This document shows positions 15,294 to 24,919 of a stretch of 50,787 bases of DNA, piece by piece. A model generated the notes under the pieces. It was given only the letters and a program-made list of their open reading frames with translations. It searched no databases and was not told where the DNA came from. Source of the DNA: an uncultured Aquimarina sp. (GTDB lineage: Bacteria; Bacteroidota; Bacteroidia; Flavobacteriales; Flavobacteriaceae); contig CANMLG010000010.1 in the NCBI GenBank assembly GCA_947498765.1, positions 1 to 50,787 on the forward strand, in the 5' to 3' direction. The position numbers and the translations under genes are program-made. The first letter of the stretch is position 1. The number at the start of each line of letters is the position of its first letter.

Positions 15294-16202
15294 ATGGAAG
15301 ACTTTTTAGCAAAATGGGCAAGTGGAGATTTATCAGATAGTGATAAAAAAACATTTGAATCAGACAAGGAAAACAAATTATATCAAGACATATTAGATGG
15401 TGTTGAAAAACTTGATGTTCCACCTTACGATAGTGATGCATTATATGCTAAGCTGAAAACTAGAATAGAAAATCAAGATTTAACCAAACCAACAAAGATA
15501 ATACCAATCATTCCAAAGTGGTTTTATGCCGTTGCAGCATCGGTAATACTTATTTTGAGTTTAACTGTTTTTTTTAATAATGAGATAAGTTATACTTCTG
15601 ATTATGGAGAAAAATTAAGTTTTACATTACCAGATGACTCGGAAGTAATTTTAAATGCGAATTCCCATCTAACATATGATGACAAAAAATGGGAGTCAAA
15701 AAGAGAACTTTATCTGGAAGGGGAAGCCTTTTTTAAAGTAACCAAAGGTTCAAAATTTACAGTTTTAACAAAAAATGGAAGTGTAAGTGTATTAGGAACA
15801 CAATTTAATGTAAATACAAATCAAAATTTGTCAATATTTCAAGTAGATTGTTTTGAAGGAGTTGTTAAAGTAGAACAAGGAGCTATTTCAAAAATCATAA
15901 AAAAAGGAGAAGCTGTTAGAATTGTAAAGAAAAAAATTGATGAATGGAAATTTGATGAATTACATCCATTATGGATTTCTAAGGAAAGTGCTTTTCATAA
16001 TTCTCCGATTAATCAAGTTATTAAGGCATTAGAAAATCAGTACGATATAAAAATTGAAAGTTCAAAAGTGAATGATTCATTACGATTTACTGGAGTTTTT
16101 ACTCACTCAGATCTTGATAAGGCTTTAAAAATTGTTTTTGAATCCTTGGATATAAATTATAGGCTTACAAATAATAATTCTGTAATTCTTGATATTAAAT
16201 AG
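15294..16202 (+). CDS. FecR-family anti-sigma/signal transducer
   Basis: The 302-residue protein has an N-terminal cytoplasmic helical part that binds the sigma factor (residues 1-70). One membrane segment (about 76-94, WFYAVAASVILILSLTVFF) leads to a periplasmic FecR domain (about 100-195: GEKLSFTLPDDSEVILNANS, YLEGEAFFKV, VLGTQFNVN). A C-terminal DUF4974-type domain (about 230-300, SPINQVIKALENQYDIKIE) is STN-like and would contact the receptor's N-terminal signalling domain. It is translated after the FecI gene in the same unit. Confidence 0.95.
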   Translation: MEDFLAKWASGDLSDSDKKTFESDKENKLYQDILDGVEKLDVPPYDSDALYAKLKTRIENQDLTKPTKIIPIIPKWFYAVAASVILILSLTVFFNNEISYTSDYGEKLSFTLPDDSEVILNANSHLTYDDKKWESKRELYLEGEAFFKVTKGSKFTVLTKNGSVSVLGTQFNVNTNQNLSIFQVDCFEGVVKVEQGAISKIIKKGEAVRIVKKKIDEWKFDELHPLWISKESAFHNSPINQVIKALENQYDIKIESSKVNDSLRFTGVFTHSDLDKALKIVFESLDINYRLTNNNSVILDIK

Positions 16203-16451
16203 TTTAGTTAAATTTTTTAAAGTCAAAAATGTTAGTATTAACAATTAGTTAGTACTAACATTTCTGGTTTAGTTCATTAATAACAAATATTGCTACAATT
16301 AAAAAAAATAAATTTTTAAATAACAATAATATGTAGTGTAGTAAAGTTTTAAGCTTATAAAATGTTAATTTTTTTAATTTCAAAATGCGTAATTACTATT
16401 TTAAACGTAATAATTTAGTAGTATTGGTTGTGAAATATAGCGTTATTTAAT
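16203..16451. other. Intergenic region between fecR-like and receptor genes
   Basis: It holds a stem-loop at 16227-16263 (11-bp perfect arms AAATGTTAGTA/TACTAACATTT, 15-nt loop) close behind the FecR gene. No good T-run follows, so it may be a weak terminator or mRNA end. Otherwise the region is AT-rich with no gene. It probably contains the receptor promoter, which would be the natural target of the FecI-type sigma factor. Confidence 0.5.
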
Positions 16452-16470
16452 AAAGGAATAATATTCCTTT
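16452..16470 (+). promoter_or_regulatory. 19-bp perfect dyad just upstream of the first TonB receptor
   Basis: AAAGGAATA-A-TATTCCTTT is a perfect inverted repeat with 9-bp arms ending 8 bp before the ATG at 16479. It could be a DNA operator. As RNA it would fold into a small hairpin whose left arm (AAAGGA) is Shine-Dalgarno-like, so it could also affect translation. Confidence 0.5.
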
Positions 16471-16478
16471 GAAATTTT

Positions 16479-19079
16479 ATGATAAAAAAGCTATCAGTTT
16501 TATTTTTTTGTATTATCAATTTAAGTTTTGCTCAACAAGACTCAAAAGCATATGAATACACAAATATAGAGCTACTATCTGTTTTAAATCAAATCGAAAA
16601 AGATTTTGATATTAAATTTTCTTACAATCCCGATTGGATAAATGGTATTACTGTAAATCTCTCTTTAGAAAAACCTAGGTTGAGTGAATTGATTGTAATG
16701 CTAGAGCGTCAATTGCATTTTTCGTTTAATAAACTAGATGAACGTTACTTTGTGTTGAAACCTATAAACAAGTTATATGTTTGTGGTTATTTGAAAGATA
16801 AAAATGAGATACCAATATCAGGAGCAACCATTCAAAATTTAAATCACAAAAAAGTAACCATAACGAACAATAATGGTTATTTTCAGTTAAGCGAGATTAA
16901 TAAAAACGATACAATTGTTATCAGCTCTTTAGGCTACACCACAAAAAAAAATTCAGCAATAAGTTTTTATAAAAAGTGTGAAAACATATACTTAGAAGAA
17001 AAATTTTATACATTAAATGAAGTTGTTGTTAAAGAATATTTATCGTCGAGTGTTTCATTAAAAAATGGTGGAGTAGTAAACTTTGACCTTAAAAAACCTG
17101 ATATCCTTGCAGGTCAAGCAGAACCAGATATTTTACAAACTATCCAGTTATTGCCAAGTGTAGATAGTACCACTGAAAATGCTAGTGATATACTTATCAG
17201 AGGGAGCACACCAGATAAAAATTTAGTGCTTTGGGATGGAATAAAGCTATATAATACGGATCATTTTTTTGGTACAATTACCAATTTGAATTCATCAATA
17301 GTAAATAATGTAGCGTTACATAAAAGTGGTGTAAGTGCAGAATATGGCGATAGAATTTCGGGAGTTATTGATATAAGTTTAGATAATGATGTACCAAAAA
17401 AAATAGAGGCTAGTTTAGGCTTTAATTTATTACACAGCGATTTTACTCTAAAAACACCAATAACAAAGAAATTAGGCTTATTTATATCAACACGAAGGTC
17501 ATTTGTGGATTTTTACAAATCAGATATTTTTAGTAATAATTTTAATAGAATTTTTCAAAACTCAAGAGTTAATCTCAATAGAACTGCATTTGAAATTGAC
17601 CCTAATGCAAAACAAGAGCAATCTTTGATTTATGAAGATCATTCAGCTAAAATAATTTATGCATTTAATAAAAAACATAAATTATCGAGTACCATACTTT
17701 TTACTAACAATGAATTTAATGACGAAGCAAGTTTTTTGGCAGATGAAGTCTTTGGTGGAGTTAAAACTACTTTTTTTGATATATTAAAAATAAAAAATTT
17801 GGGAACATCTTTTATTTATAATAGCAAATGGAATAGCAAAATAAAGACAAATCTAGCTGTAAAATATTCAAACTATGATCTAAATTATTTAGGCTTTAAT
17901 TTTGATCCAATTTTTGCATTTCCTTTTCCGTTAGAAAGAGAAAATTCGATAAAAGAATTAACTAGTAATTTTAATTTTTATTATGATTTTAACAAATATC
18001 TTAACTTATTAGTAGGCTACGAATTATTAAATACACGTTTCAAATACCGATTAAGGGATAGGTTTTTTGACGATAGAGATACGTTTAATGTTGATCAAAG
18101 GAATAAACCGTCACATTCGGTTTATAACCAGGTTTCTTACCAAAAAAATAACAAGGGTAATTTAAGCATAGGGGTTAGGCTTACTAAATTTGCTAATTTT
18201 GATAAAGTTAAATGGGAGCCTAGACTAAATGTTGAAAAAAATATACATAAAAAGTTACGTGTAAAAGCCAGTGCCGAATTAAGGCGTCAGTCTATAAACA
18301 GGATAGATATTTCATCGGGTTTTGATACAGGAGAAGAAAATGAAGTATGGTTGCCTACTGATCAAGATACAATTCCTTTATTAAAAAGTTTACAGTTAAC
18401 TACGGGCGTAGTATTTGAAAAAAAGAATTGGGTTATTGATATAGATGCTTACTATAAAAAAACAGAAGGTTTAATTGCATATCCTACAACAACATCAAAT
18501 CGAGTTAATTTAGTTCCAGACAGGGGAGAAGGAATTGTTAAAGGAATTGATTTTTTTATTAAAAAAAGAATAAAAAACTACACCACATGGTTAGGTTATA
18601 CTTATGCTACTAACAAGCAAAAATTTGAAATAATTAATGATAATATAGCTTTTAATGCAAATAATGATATTAGGCATTCGTTAACTTGGTCTCATTTTTT
18701 ACAATTGAAGGATTTTCAGTTATCATTAGGTTGGAAATATAGAACAGGTATTCCTTTTACAGTAATAACTGAACTATCTATAATACCTACCGATTTTGAT
18801 AAATTTGATACATTTAATGGTGGTAGAACTCCTAATTATCATCGTTTAGATTTTTCATTAACCTATAATATTGGATTGTCTAGATTTGATAATTATAAAA
18901 ATGCTAAAATTGGAGTGTCAATCCAAAACTTATATAATCGAAAAAATATCTTGAATACTCAATTCCGAAGATTTGTAGCCTCTACAGATATTGATTTAGC
19001 AAGTAGTAGAGTACCTATAAGATTTGATACTAAATCGTTAGGTATTACGCCTAATATATTCGTAAGATTTAATTTTTAA
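16479..19079 (+). CDS. TonB-dependent outer-membrane receptor with STN signalling domain (copy 1)
   Basis: This 866-residue protein has a signal peptide (to about 18) and an STN domain (about 25-95: LLSVLNQIEKDFDIKFSYNP). A carboxypeptidase-regulatory-like beta domain follows (about 105-185: YLKDKNEIPISGATI, SSLGYTTKK). The plug (about 195-300) has LLPSVDSTTENASDILIRGSTPDKNLVLWDGI, and the 22-strand barrel ends in the terminal aromatic FVRFNF. The STN domain fits FecR-mediated signalling. No SusD-like lipoprotein is adjacent, so the ligand is not necessarily a glycan. It could be an iron complex, a peptide or an oligosaccharide. Confidence 0.95.
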   Translation: MIKKLSVLFFCIINLSFAQQDSKAYEYTNIELLSVLNQIEKDFDIKFSYNPDWINGITVNLSLEKPRLSELIVMLERQLHFSFNKLDERYFVLKPINKLYVCGYLKDKNEIPISGATIQNLNHKKVTITNNNGYFQLSEINKNDTIVISSLGYTTKKNSAISFYKKCENIYLEEKFYTLNEVVVKEYLSSSVSLKNGGVVNFDLKKPDILAGQAEPDILQTIQLLPSVDSTTENASDILIRGSTPDKNLVLWDGIKLYNTDHFFGTITNLNSSIVNNVALHKSGVSAEYGDRISGVIDISLDNDVPKKIEASLGFNLLHSDFTLKTPITKKLGLFISTRRSFVDFYKSDIFSNNFNRIFQNSRVNLNRTAFEIDPNAKQEQSLIYEDHSAKIIYAFNKKHKLSSTILFTNNEFNDEASFLADEVFGGVKTTFFDILKIKNLGTSFIYNSKWNSKIKTNLAVKYSNYDLNYLGFNFDPIFAFPFPLERENSIKELTSNFNFYYDFNKYLNLLVGYELLNTRFKYRLRDRFFDDRDTFNVDQRNKPSHSVYNQVSYQKNNKGNLSIGVRLTKFANFDKVKWEPRLNVEKNIHKKLRVKASAELRRQSINRIDISSGFDTGEENEVWLPTDQDTIPLLKSLQLTTGVVFEKKNWVIDIDAYYKKTEGLIAYPTTTSNRVNLVPDRGEGIVKGIDFFIKKRIKNYTTWLGYTYATNKQKFEIINDNIAFNANNDIRHSLTWSHFLQLKDFQLSLGWKYRTGIPFTVITELSIIPTDFDKFDTFNGGRTPNYHRLDFSLTYNIGLSRFDNYKNAKIGVSIQNLYNRKNILNTQFRRFVASTDIDLASSRVPIRFDTKSLGITPNIFVRFNF

Positions 19080-19109
19080 ATATAAAATAGAATACTTATT
19101 TTACTGCTT

Positions 19110-21704
19110 ATGATGGGAAATATGGTGGGAAAATTAGTGTTGTATTTTTTTCTGGCTATAAATTTATGTTTTGCACAACAAGATTTTGAATCTTATAATT
19201 ATTCAAATGCGGAGTTGGAATCAGTTTTGCATCAAATTGAAAAAGATTTTGATGTAAAATTTTCTTATAATTCGGATTGGATAAAAACATTAACAGTAAA
19301 TCTTTCTTTGAGTGATCCTTCGTTAAATGAACTAATAGTGACCTTAGAACGTCAATTACATTTTTTATTTAACAAAGTCGATGATAGGTATTTTATTTTG
19401 AAACCTATAAATAAATTATATGTGTGTGGTTATTTAAAAGGGACTGATTTAGAACCTCTTACAGGAGCAACAATCAATAATGTAAGACGTGATAAAATAA
19501 CTATAACGAATAATGACGGGTATTTTCAATTAAGTGATGTTGATATTAATGATACTATTCAAATTAGTTCCTTGGGCTATAAAACAAAGCGAATTGTATC
19601 AAAAAATTTTTTTAAAAAATGTGATGATTATGTATTAGAAGAAAAATTTTATAATTTAAATGAAGTAGTTATAAAAGAGTATTTGTCTTCGGGTATTTCT
19701 TTAAAAAATAATGGGACAGTTAATATTGATCTTAAAAATGCAGATATCCTTGCTGGTCAAGCAGAACCAGATGTTTTGCAAAGTGTACAATTATTGCCAG
19801 GTATTGACAGTACCACTGAAAATGCGACAGATCTGTTCATTAGAGGAAGCACACCAGATCAAAATTTAATATTGTGGGATGGAATTAAATTGTATAATAC
19901 AGAACATTTTTTTGGCACATTAACCAATTTGAATGCTAGCTTAGTTGATAATGTTACTATTTATAAAAATGGAACCAATGCTAAGTATGGAGATAGAGTT
20001 TCTGGAGTTGTTGATATTGAATTAGCCAATGAAGTTCCCAAAAAAATTAGTGCAAGTGTAGGAGCAAATTTTTTAAGCGGTGACCTTGCGCTTAAAATTC
20101 CAATTTTCAAAAAAATAGGACTAATTGTTTCTGCTCGTAGGTCATTTACTGATTTTTTTGAACCTACCGTTTTTGAGAATAATTTTAATCGGTTATTTCA
20201 AAATTCAAGAATCATAACAAATCAAGAAGCTTTAACAACTGCACCAGAACTAATACAAGATCGAGAATTTAATTTTGAAGATTACTCAGTTAAAGTTATA
20301 GGAGATATAACATCAAAACATAAATTTGAGACAACACTATTGTACACGAATAATAAGCTTAAAGATGTTTTTGAATCTATCTTTACTGTAGGGCTTGATG
20401 GAACTAAATTTACAGACATCAATTTTGATAATTTAGAAATTGAAAACTTAGGAATTTCATCATCATTTCAGAGTAAATGGAATGCTGTTTTTGAAACTAA
20501 ATTAAACTTTAATCACTCCAAATTTAATTTAAATTATTTGGGAGCTAGTTTTGATCCATTACTTTTTACAACATCTCAAGTAGAAAGAATAAATACGATT
20601 AAAGAATTTAATTTAGTACTAATAACAGAATTAAAATTACATAAAAACCTTTATTTTAATAATGGATATGAAGCTTCAAAAAAAAATTTAATTCATGATA
20701 TCAGGCATGAATTTTATGGGGATTTCCTTAATAATTATGATTTAGAAATTGCACATTCATTTTTTAGCCAATTTAATTTTAACAAAGTTAATGGAACGCA
20801 TGTTGATCTAGGAATTCGAATAAATAAAATACCCACGTTTAAAAAATTACGCTTTGAGCCAAGATTATATGCCGAAAAGAAAATAGCTAAAGATATTAGG
20901 ATTAAAACAAGTGCAGAAATTAAATACCAATCCATTAATAGAATAGATATTAGTTCAGGAAACGATTTAGGGGAAGAAGATGAGATTTGGTTACCTGCTA
21001 TAAAAGATAGTCTTCCATTGGTTCAAAGTAAACAGTTTTCGACAGGGTTTTTATTTAAAAAAAATAATTGGATAGTTGATATAGATGCTTATTACAAAAC
21101 TTTATCAGGTTTAAGTTTGTTTCCATCTGGACCATTGAACTTATTCCAAAATCCTAGAGAAGGTACTGGCATTGTTAAAGGGATAGATGTTTTAATAAAA
21201 AAGAAGTTAAAAAAATATTCAACATGGTTAGGATACACTTATGCAACTAACATACAGAAATTTGATGGTATAAATAATAACGTCTCCTTTAACGCAGACA
21301 ATGATATTAGGCATTCATTAACATGGTCTCATTTTTATGAATATAAGAATTTTCAATTTTCTTTAGGTTGGAAGTATAGGACAGGAACACCTTATGTAGA
21401 TATTACAGGTTTTGATAATTCAACATTTACTAATATAGTAGCTTCGTATAATGAAAAAAGAGTACCAGATTATCACAAATTAGATTTTTCATTAATATAC
21501 ACTATTAAATTATCTGAAAAGGATACTTCTAAAAACGCTAGATTTGGGTTGTCTATTTTTAATGTGTACAATCAAAAAAATATTCTTGAGATAAACAGAT
21601 CTTTATTTACACCATTCATTACAAATGAACCTTCAGAATTAGTAGAATTTGAAACAGTATCATTGGGTACAACAGCTAATTTTTTTATTCGATTTAATTT
21701 TTAA
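19110..21704 (+). CDS. TonB-dependent outer-membrane receptor with STN signalling domain (copy 2)
   Basis: The 864-residue protein has the same order of parts as the gene before it: signal peptide, STN (LESVLHQIEKDFDVKFSYNS), carboxypeptidase-regulatory-like domain, plug and barrel ending FFIRFNF. The two proteins align along their whole length. They are closest in the STN and plug regions (LAGQAEPDVLQSVQLLPGIDSTTENAT) and differ most in barrel loops. This is a tandem duplication with ligand-contacting loops diverging. It starts 30 bp after the first copy and is probably in the same transcript. ATGs at 19110, 19113 and 19122 are all possible starts. Confidence 0.95.
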   Translation: MMGNMVGKLVLYFFLAINLCFAQQDFESYNYSNAELESVLHQIEKDFDVKFSYNSDWIKTLTVNLSLSDPSLNELIVTLERQLHFLFNKVDDRYFILKPINKLYVCGYLKGTDLEPLTGATINNVRRDKITITNNDGYFQLSDVDINDTIQISSLGYKTKRIVSKNFFKKCDDYVLEEKFYNLNEVVIKEYLSSGISLKNNGTVNIDLKNADILAGQAEPDVLQSVQLLPGIDSTTENATDLFIRGSTPDQNLILWDGIKLYNTEHFFGTLTNLNASLVDNVTIYKNGTNAKYGDRVSGVVDIELANEVPKKISASVGANFLSGDLALKIPIFKKIGLIVSARRSFTDFFEPTVFENNFNRLFQNSRIITNQEALTTAPELIQDREFNFEDYSVKVIGDITSKHKFETTLLYTNNKLKDVFESIFTVGLDGTKFTDINFDNLEIENLGISSSFQSKWNAVFETKLNFNHSKFNLNYLGASFDPLLFTTSQVERINTIKEFNLVLITELKLHKNLYFNNGYEASKKNLIHDIRHEFYGDFLNNYDLEIAHSFFSQFNFNKVNGTHVDLGIRINKIPTFKKLRFEPRLYAEKKIAKDIRIKTSAEIKYQSINRIDISSGNDLGEEDEIWLPAIKDSLPLVQSKQFSTGFLFKKNNWIVDIDAYYKTLSGLSLFPSGPLNLFQNPREGTGIVKGIDVLIKKKLKKYSTWLGYTYATNIQKFDGINNNVSFNADNDIRHSLTWSHFYEYKNFQFSLGWKYRTGTPYVDITGFDNSTFTNIVASYNEKRVPDYHKLDFSLIYTIKLSEKDTSKNARFGLSIFNVYNQKNILEINRSLFTPFITNEPSELVEFETVSLGTTANFFIRFNF

Positions 21705-21710
21705 AATTTT

Positions 21711-21737
21711 ACACTAATGATTTATCTTTTTTAGTGT
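21711..21737 (+). terminator. Weak terminator after the second receptor gene
   Basis: ACACTAA (21711-21717) pairs with TTAGTGT (21731-21737) around a 13-nt T-rich loop. Only 7 bp and no following T-run, so this is tentative. Confidence 0.35.
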
Positions 21738-21832
21738 GATAACTTTATTTTTATAGGTATAGTTTTTTTTGTCTTAAAAAATTATAGATATTTAAACAAT
21801 TAACACAAACGTTTTAGTAAAGTTCGCTATTC

Positions 21833-23752
21833 ATGGAAATTCCTAATAATCTTCAAATTAAAAGTTTTTCAGACTATAAAAAATGGTATCAGCAAAGTGT
21901 AGAGCATCCTGAAGCTTTTTGGGAAGCTATTGCTAATACGTTTTACTGGAAAAAAAAATGGAATACTACATTAGAATATGATTTTAATATTCCTAAAATT
22001 GAATGGTTTAAAGGAGGGAAACTAAATATTACAGAAAATTGTTTGGATAGGCATTTAAAAACAATAGGAAATAAAACAGCTATCATTTGGGAACCTAATG
22101 ATCCAGATGAAGAAACAAGGCATATAACCTACAGGCAATTGTATGTAAAAGTATCACATTTTGCTAATGTGTTAAAAAATAATGGAATAAAAAAAGGGGA
22201 TCGAGTATGTATATACATGCCAATGATACCCGAATTAGCTATAGCTATGTTAGCATGCGCTAGAATTGGAGCAATACATTCTATAGTATTTGCAGGTTTT
22301 TCAAGCTCAGCTATTGCGAGTCGAATTAATGATTCGGCATGTAAAATGTTAATTACGGCAAATGAAGTGTATAGAGGAACCAAGCAAGTGGCATTAAAAA
22401 GTATTTGTGATGAAGCTTTAAAGAAGACACCTTCTATAGAAACAGTAATAGTTTACCGTCGTACCGTAGAACCTACTCCTATGAAGCCAGAAAGAGACAA
22501 ATTTTGGTTTGATGAATTACAAAAAGTAGCTAAAGAATGTGAGGCGGAAGAAATGGATGCGGAAGATGAATTATTTATTTTATACACATCTGGGTCAACA
22601 GGAAAGCCCAAGGGAATGGTGCATACTACGGGTGGATATATGGTAGGGAGTACCTTTACATTTCAAAATGTATTTCAGTTAGATAGCAATGATGTATACT
22701 GGTGTACTGCGGATATCGGTTGGATTACCGGACATTCTTATATCATTTATGGTCCATTGGCAGCTGGAGCAACTACTGTAATGTTTGAAGGAGTTCCGAG
22801 TTTTCCTGATTATGGTCGTTTTTGGGAAATTTGCAATAAACTTAAAGTAACACATTTTTATACAGCTCCAACAGCTATAAGGGCTTTAGCAAAACAATCT
22901 TTAGAGTTTGTTAAAAAACATGATTTATCAAGTTTAAAAGTTTTAGGTAGTGTTGGAGAACCTATTAATGAAGAAGCATGGCATTGGTATAATGATTATA
23001 TAGGTAAGGGTAATTGTCCAATTGTTGATACTTGGTGGCAAACTGAAACAGGAGCTATTATGATATCTCCTTTGGCAGGTATAACACCTACTAGGCCTAC
23101 GTTTGCTACATTACCTTTACCAGGAATTCAACCTGTATTAATGGATAAAAATGGAGACAAAATAGATTTTAAACTTGAAAAAGCTGAAGGACGTTTAGCT
23201 ATTCAATTTCCTTGGCCATCGATGGCACGTACTGTTTACGGAAATCATGAGCGTTACAAACAGGTGTATTTTTCTCAGTTTCCTGGGAATTATTTTACAG
23301 GTGATGGTGCTTATCGTGATGCAAGTGGAAATTATAGAATAACCGGTAGGGTAGATGATGTGGTTATTGTTTCTGGACATAATTTAGGTACAGCGCCTAT
23401 TGAAAATTCAATTAATGAACATATAGCTGTAGCAGAATCTGCTATAGTTGGTTTTCCTCATGATATAAAAGGGACTGCTTTATGTGCTTATGTTACTTTG
23501 CATGATGATTATAAAGGGGCACCTACGCTAGTGTCAGAAATAAAACAACAAATAGCTGATACGATAGGAGCCATTGCAAAACCAGATAAAGTGGTATTTG
23601 TAAATGCATTACCCAAAACCAGAAGTGGCAAAATTATGCGTCGCATACTTCGAAAAATAGCTTCGGGAGAAACAGATACTTTGGGAGATATATCAACTTT
23701 ATTAAACCCAGATGCTGTTGAACAAATCATAGTAGCTTTTGCCAATGTGTGA
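21833..23752 (+). CDS. acs: Acetyl-CoA synthetase (acetate--CoA ligase, AMP-forming)
   Basis: The 639-residue ANL-superfamily enzyme converts acetate, ATP and CoA to acetyl-CoA through an acetyl-adenylate. The P-loop-like YTSGSTGKPKGMVHT lies near residues 255-269, and the motif DTWWQTETGA near 400. The hinge and C-terminal domain are VDDVVIVSGHNLGT, and the catalytic, usually acetylatable lysine is in PKTRSGKIMRR (about residue 605). Length and motifs are typical of Acs. The following GNAT gene overlaps its end by 8 bp. Acs is often controlled by lysine acetylation, so the pairing is suggestive, though the GNAT does not look like a dedicated Acs acetyltransferase. Confidence 0.97.
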   Translation: MEIPNNLQIKSFSDYKKWYQQSVEHPEAFWEAIANTFYWKKKWNTTLEYDFNIPKIEWFKGGKLNITENCLDRHLKTIGNKTAIIWEPNDPDEETRHITYRQLYVKVSHFANVLKNNGIKKGDRVCIYMPMIPELAIAMLACARIGAIHSIVFAGFSSSAIASRINDSACKMLITANEVYRGTKQVALKSICDEALKKTPSIETVIVYRRTVEPTPMKPERDKFWFDELQKVAKECEAEEMDAEDELFILYTSGSTGKPKGMVHTTGGYMVGSTFTFQNVFQLDSNDVYWCTADIGWITGHSYIIYGPLAAGATTVMFEGVPSFPDYGRFWEICNKLKVTHFYTAPTAIRALAKQSLEFVKKHDLSSLKVLGSVGEPINEEAWHWYNDYIGKGNCPIVDTWWQTETGAIMISPLAGITPTRPTFATLPLPGIQPVLMDKNGDKIDFKLEKAEGRLAIQFPWPSMARTVYGNHERYKQVYFSQFPGNYFTGDGAYRDASGNYRITGRVDDVVIVSGHNLGTAPIENSINEHIAVAESAIVGFPHDIKGTALCAYVTLHDDYKGAPTLVSEIKQQIADTIGAIAKPDKVVFVNALPKTRSGKIMRRILRKIASGETDTLGDISTLLNPDAVEQIIVAFANV

Positions 23753-24296
23753 AAATATAGATGATTTTTATTTTCCAAATTTAAATACACCTAGATTTAT
23801 TTTAAGGCAATTAAAAAGTGATGATATAGCAAATATTTATCAAGGTTTGTCAAACCCTCAAGTGATTAAATATTATGGAGTAAGTTTTTCTAGTTTGGAA
23901 GAGACCAAAGAACAAATGCAATGGTATCATAATTTAGAAAAGACTAAAACAGGGATCTGGTGGGCAATTTGTGATAAAGAATCAGGTTTTTTTAATGGAG
24001 CAATAGGTTTAAATGATATTGAGCCATTGAATAAAAGTGCCGAAGTCGGTTTTTGGTTACTACCAGAATATTGGGGAAAAGGAATTATAAAAGAATGTAT
24101 GGAAGAAATTGAAACCTATTCATTTCAAAAAATTAATCTAAAAAAAATAAATGCCTTTATAGAATCTGAAAATATAAAATGTATAAGTTTGATTAAAAAA
24201 CTAAACTTTAAGCATGAAAATACATTAATTGATTGTGAATTAAAAAATGGAAAACCGATTACTCTTCAAGTGTATTCAAAAACTAACATTGGTTAG
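23745..24296 (+). CDS. GNAT-family N-acetyltransferase, RimJ/RimL-like
   Basis: The protein (about 183 residues from the ATG at 23745) has the GNAT fold of ribosomal-protein or small-molecule acetyltransferases. FILRQLKSDDIANIYQGLSNPQVIKYYG is the typical RimJ/RimL start. AEVGFWLLPEYWGKGIIKECMEEI contains the acetyl-CoA pyrophosphate-binding signature (about residues 108-120), and INAFIESENIKCISLIKKLNF is the usual ending. The start overlaps the acs stop (ATGTGTGA), so it is translationally coupled to acs. A TTG two codons earlier is a less likely start. The acceptor substrate is unknown. Confidence 0.88.
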   Translation: MCENIDDFYFPNLNTPRFILRQLKSDDIANIYQGLSNPQVIKYYGVSFSSLEETKEQMQWYHNLEKTKTGIWWAICDKESGFFNGAIGLNDIEPLNKSAEVGFWLLPEYWGKGIIKECMEEIETYSFQKINLKKINAFIESENIKCISLIKKLNFKHENTLIDCELKNGKPITLQVYSKTNIG

Positions 24297-24314
24297 GGGT
24301 TGGGTTATTCAAAT

Positions 24315-24851
24315 TTAAAAACAAGTAGCTGGTGGGTTTTCATTTAAGTTTTCTAAAAATGAAGTTCTTTCAATAATAAATTCTAGATAGCTCATAACTC
24401 TTTTATCAACAAAATTTGCGGTGTTTTTGAATTGAATTGTTTTACGACCAGCAGGTGTCAAGTATTCTAAAATAAAAAAATCTCCCATTGGAAATAGTTC
24501 CGGATCAGTTATATCGGTTGAAGGAATATCACGGACACCTCGGGCAATATTTCTAACATCACTTGAAATAGATGTTTGAGTAGCATTTGTGGGGAAAGGA
24601 CATTCAAAAAAAGTCCAGACACCATCATTAGTCACTCCATTATTATTGGATTTAAAAATCCCTTGATCTGTTAATTTAAAGATAGAAACACAATTAGCTG
24701 TTGAACAAACTTTAGAGGCTCGTCCAAAGGTAATTCCTTCAGTAAAATCAATATTAATAGTGTCTTCGGGTAAAATAAAATCGTCATTATCATCTCCACA
24801 ACTAAAAGCAAGTAGTAAACTTACTATAAGGGCAATTTTTTTCATAATCAT
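24315..24851 (-). CDS. Uncharacterised lipoprotein
   Basis: The 178-residue protein has a lipoprotein signal ending at LAFSC (cysteine 18) followed by the acidic GDDNDDF linker usual for exported Bacteroidota lipoproteins. The mature part contains a Cys pair (VCSTANCVS), EYLTPAGRKTIQFKN and a C-terminal CF. I do not recognise a domain. It faces the acs-GNAT pair tail to tail with 18 bp between stop codons. Confidence 0.72.
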   Translation of the reverse strand: MIMKKIALIVSLLLAFSCGDDNDDFILPEDTINIDFTEGITFGRASKVCSTANCVSIFKLTDQGIFKSNNNGVTNDGVWTFFECPFPTNATQTSISSDVRNIARGVRDIPSTDITDPELFPMGDFFILEYLTPAGRKTIQFKNTANFVDKRVMSYLEFIIERTSFLENLNENPPATCF

Positions 24852-24919
24852 TGTATTCCTTTATTTGGGATTGGAAATTTACGAAAAGTTAAGATCAGTT
24901 CTATATTTCTAACTACATT

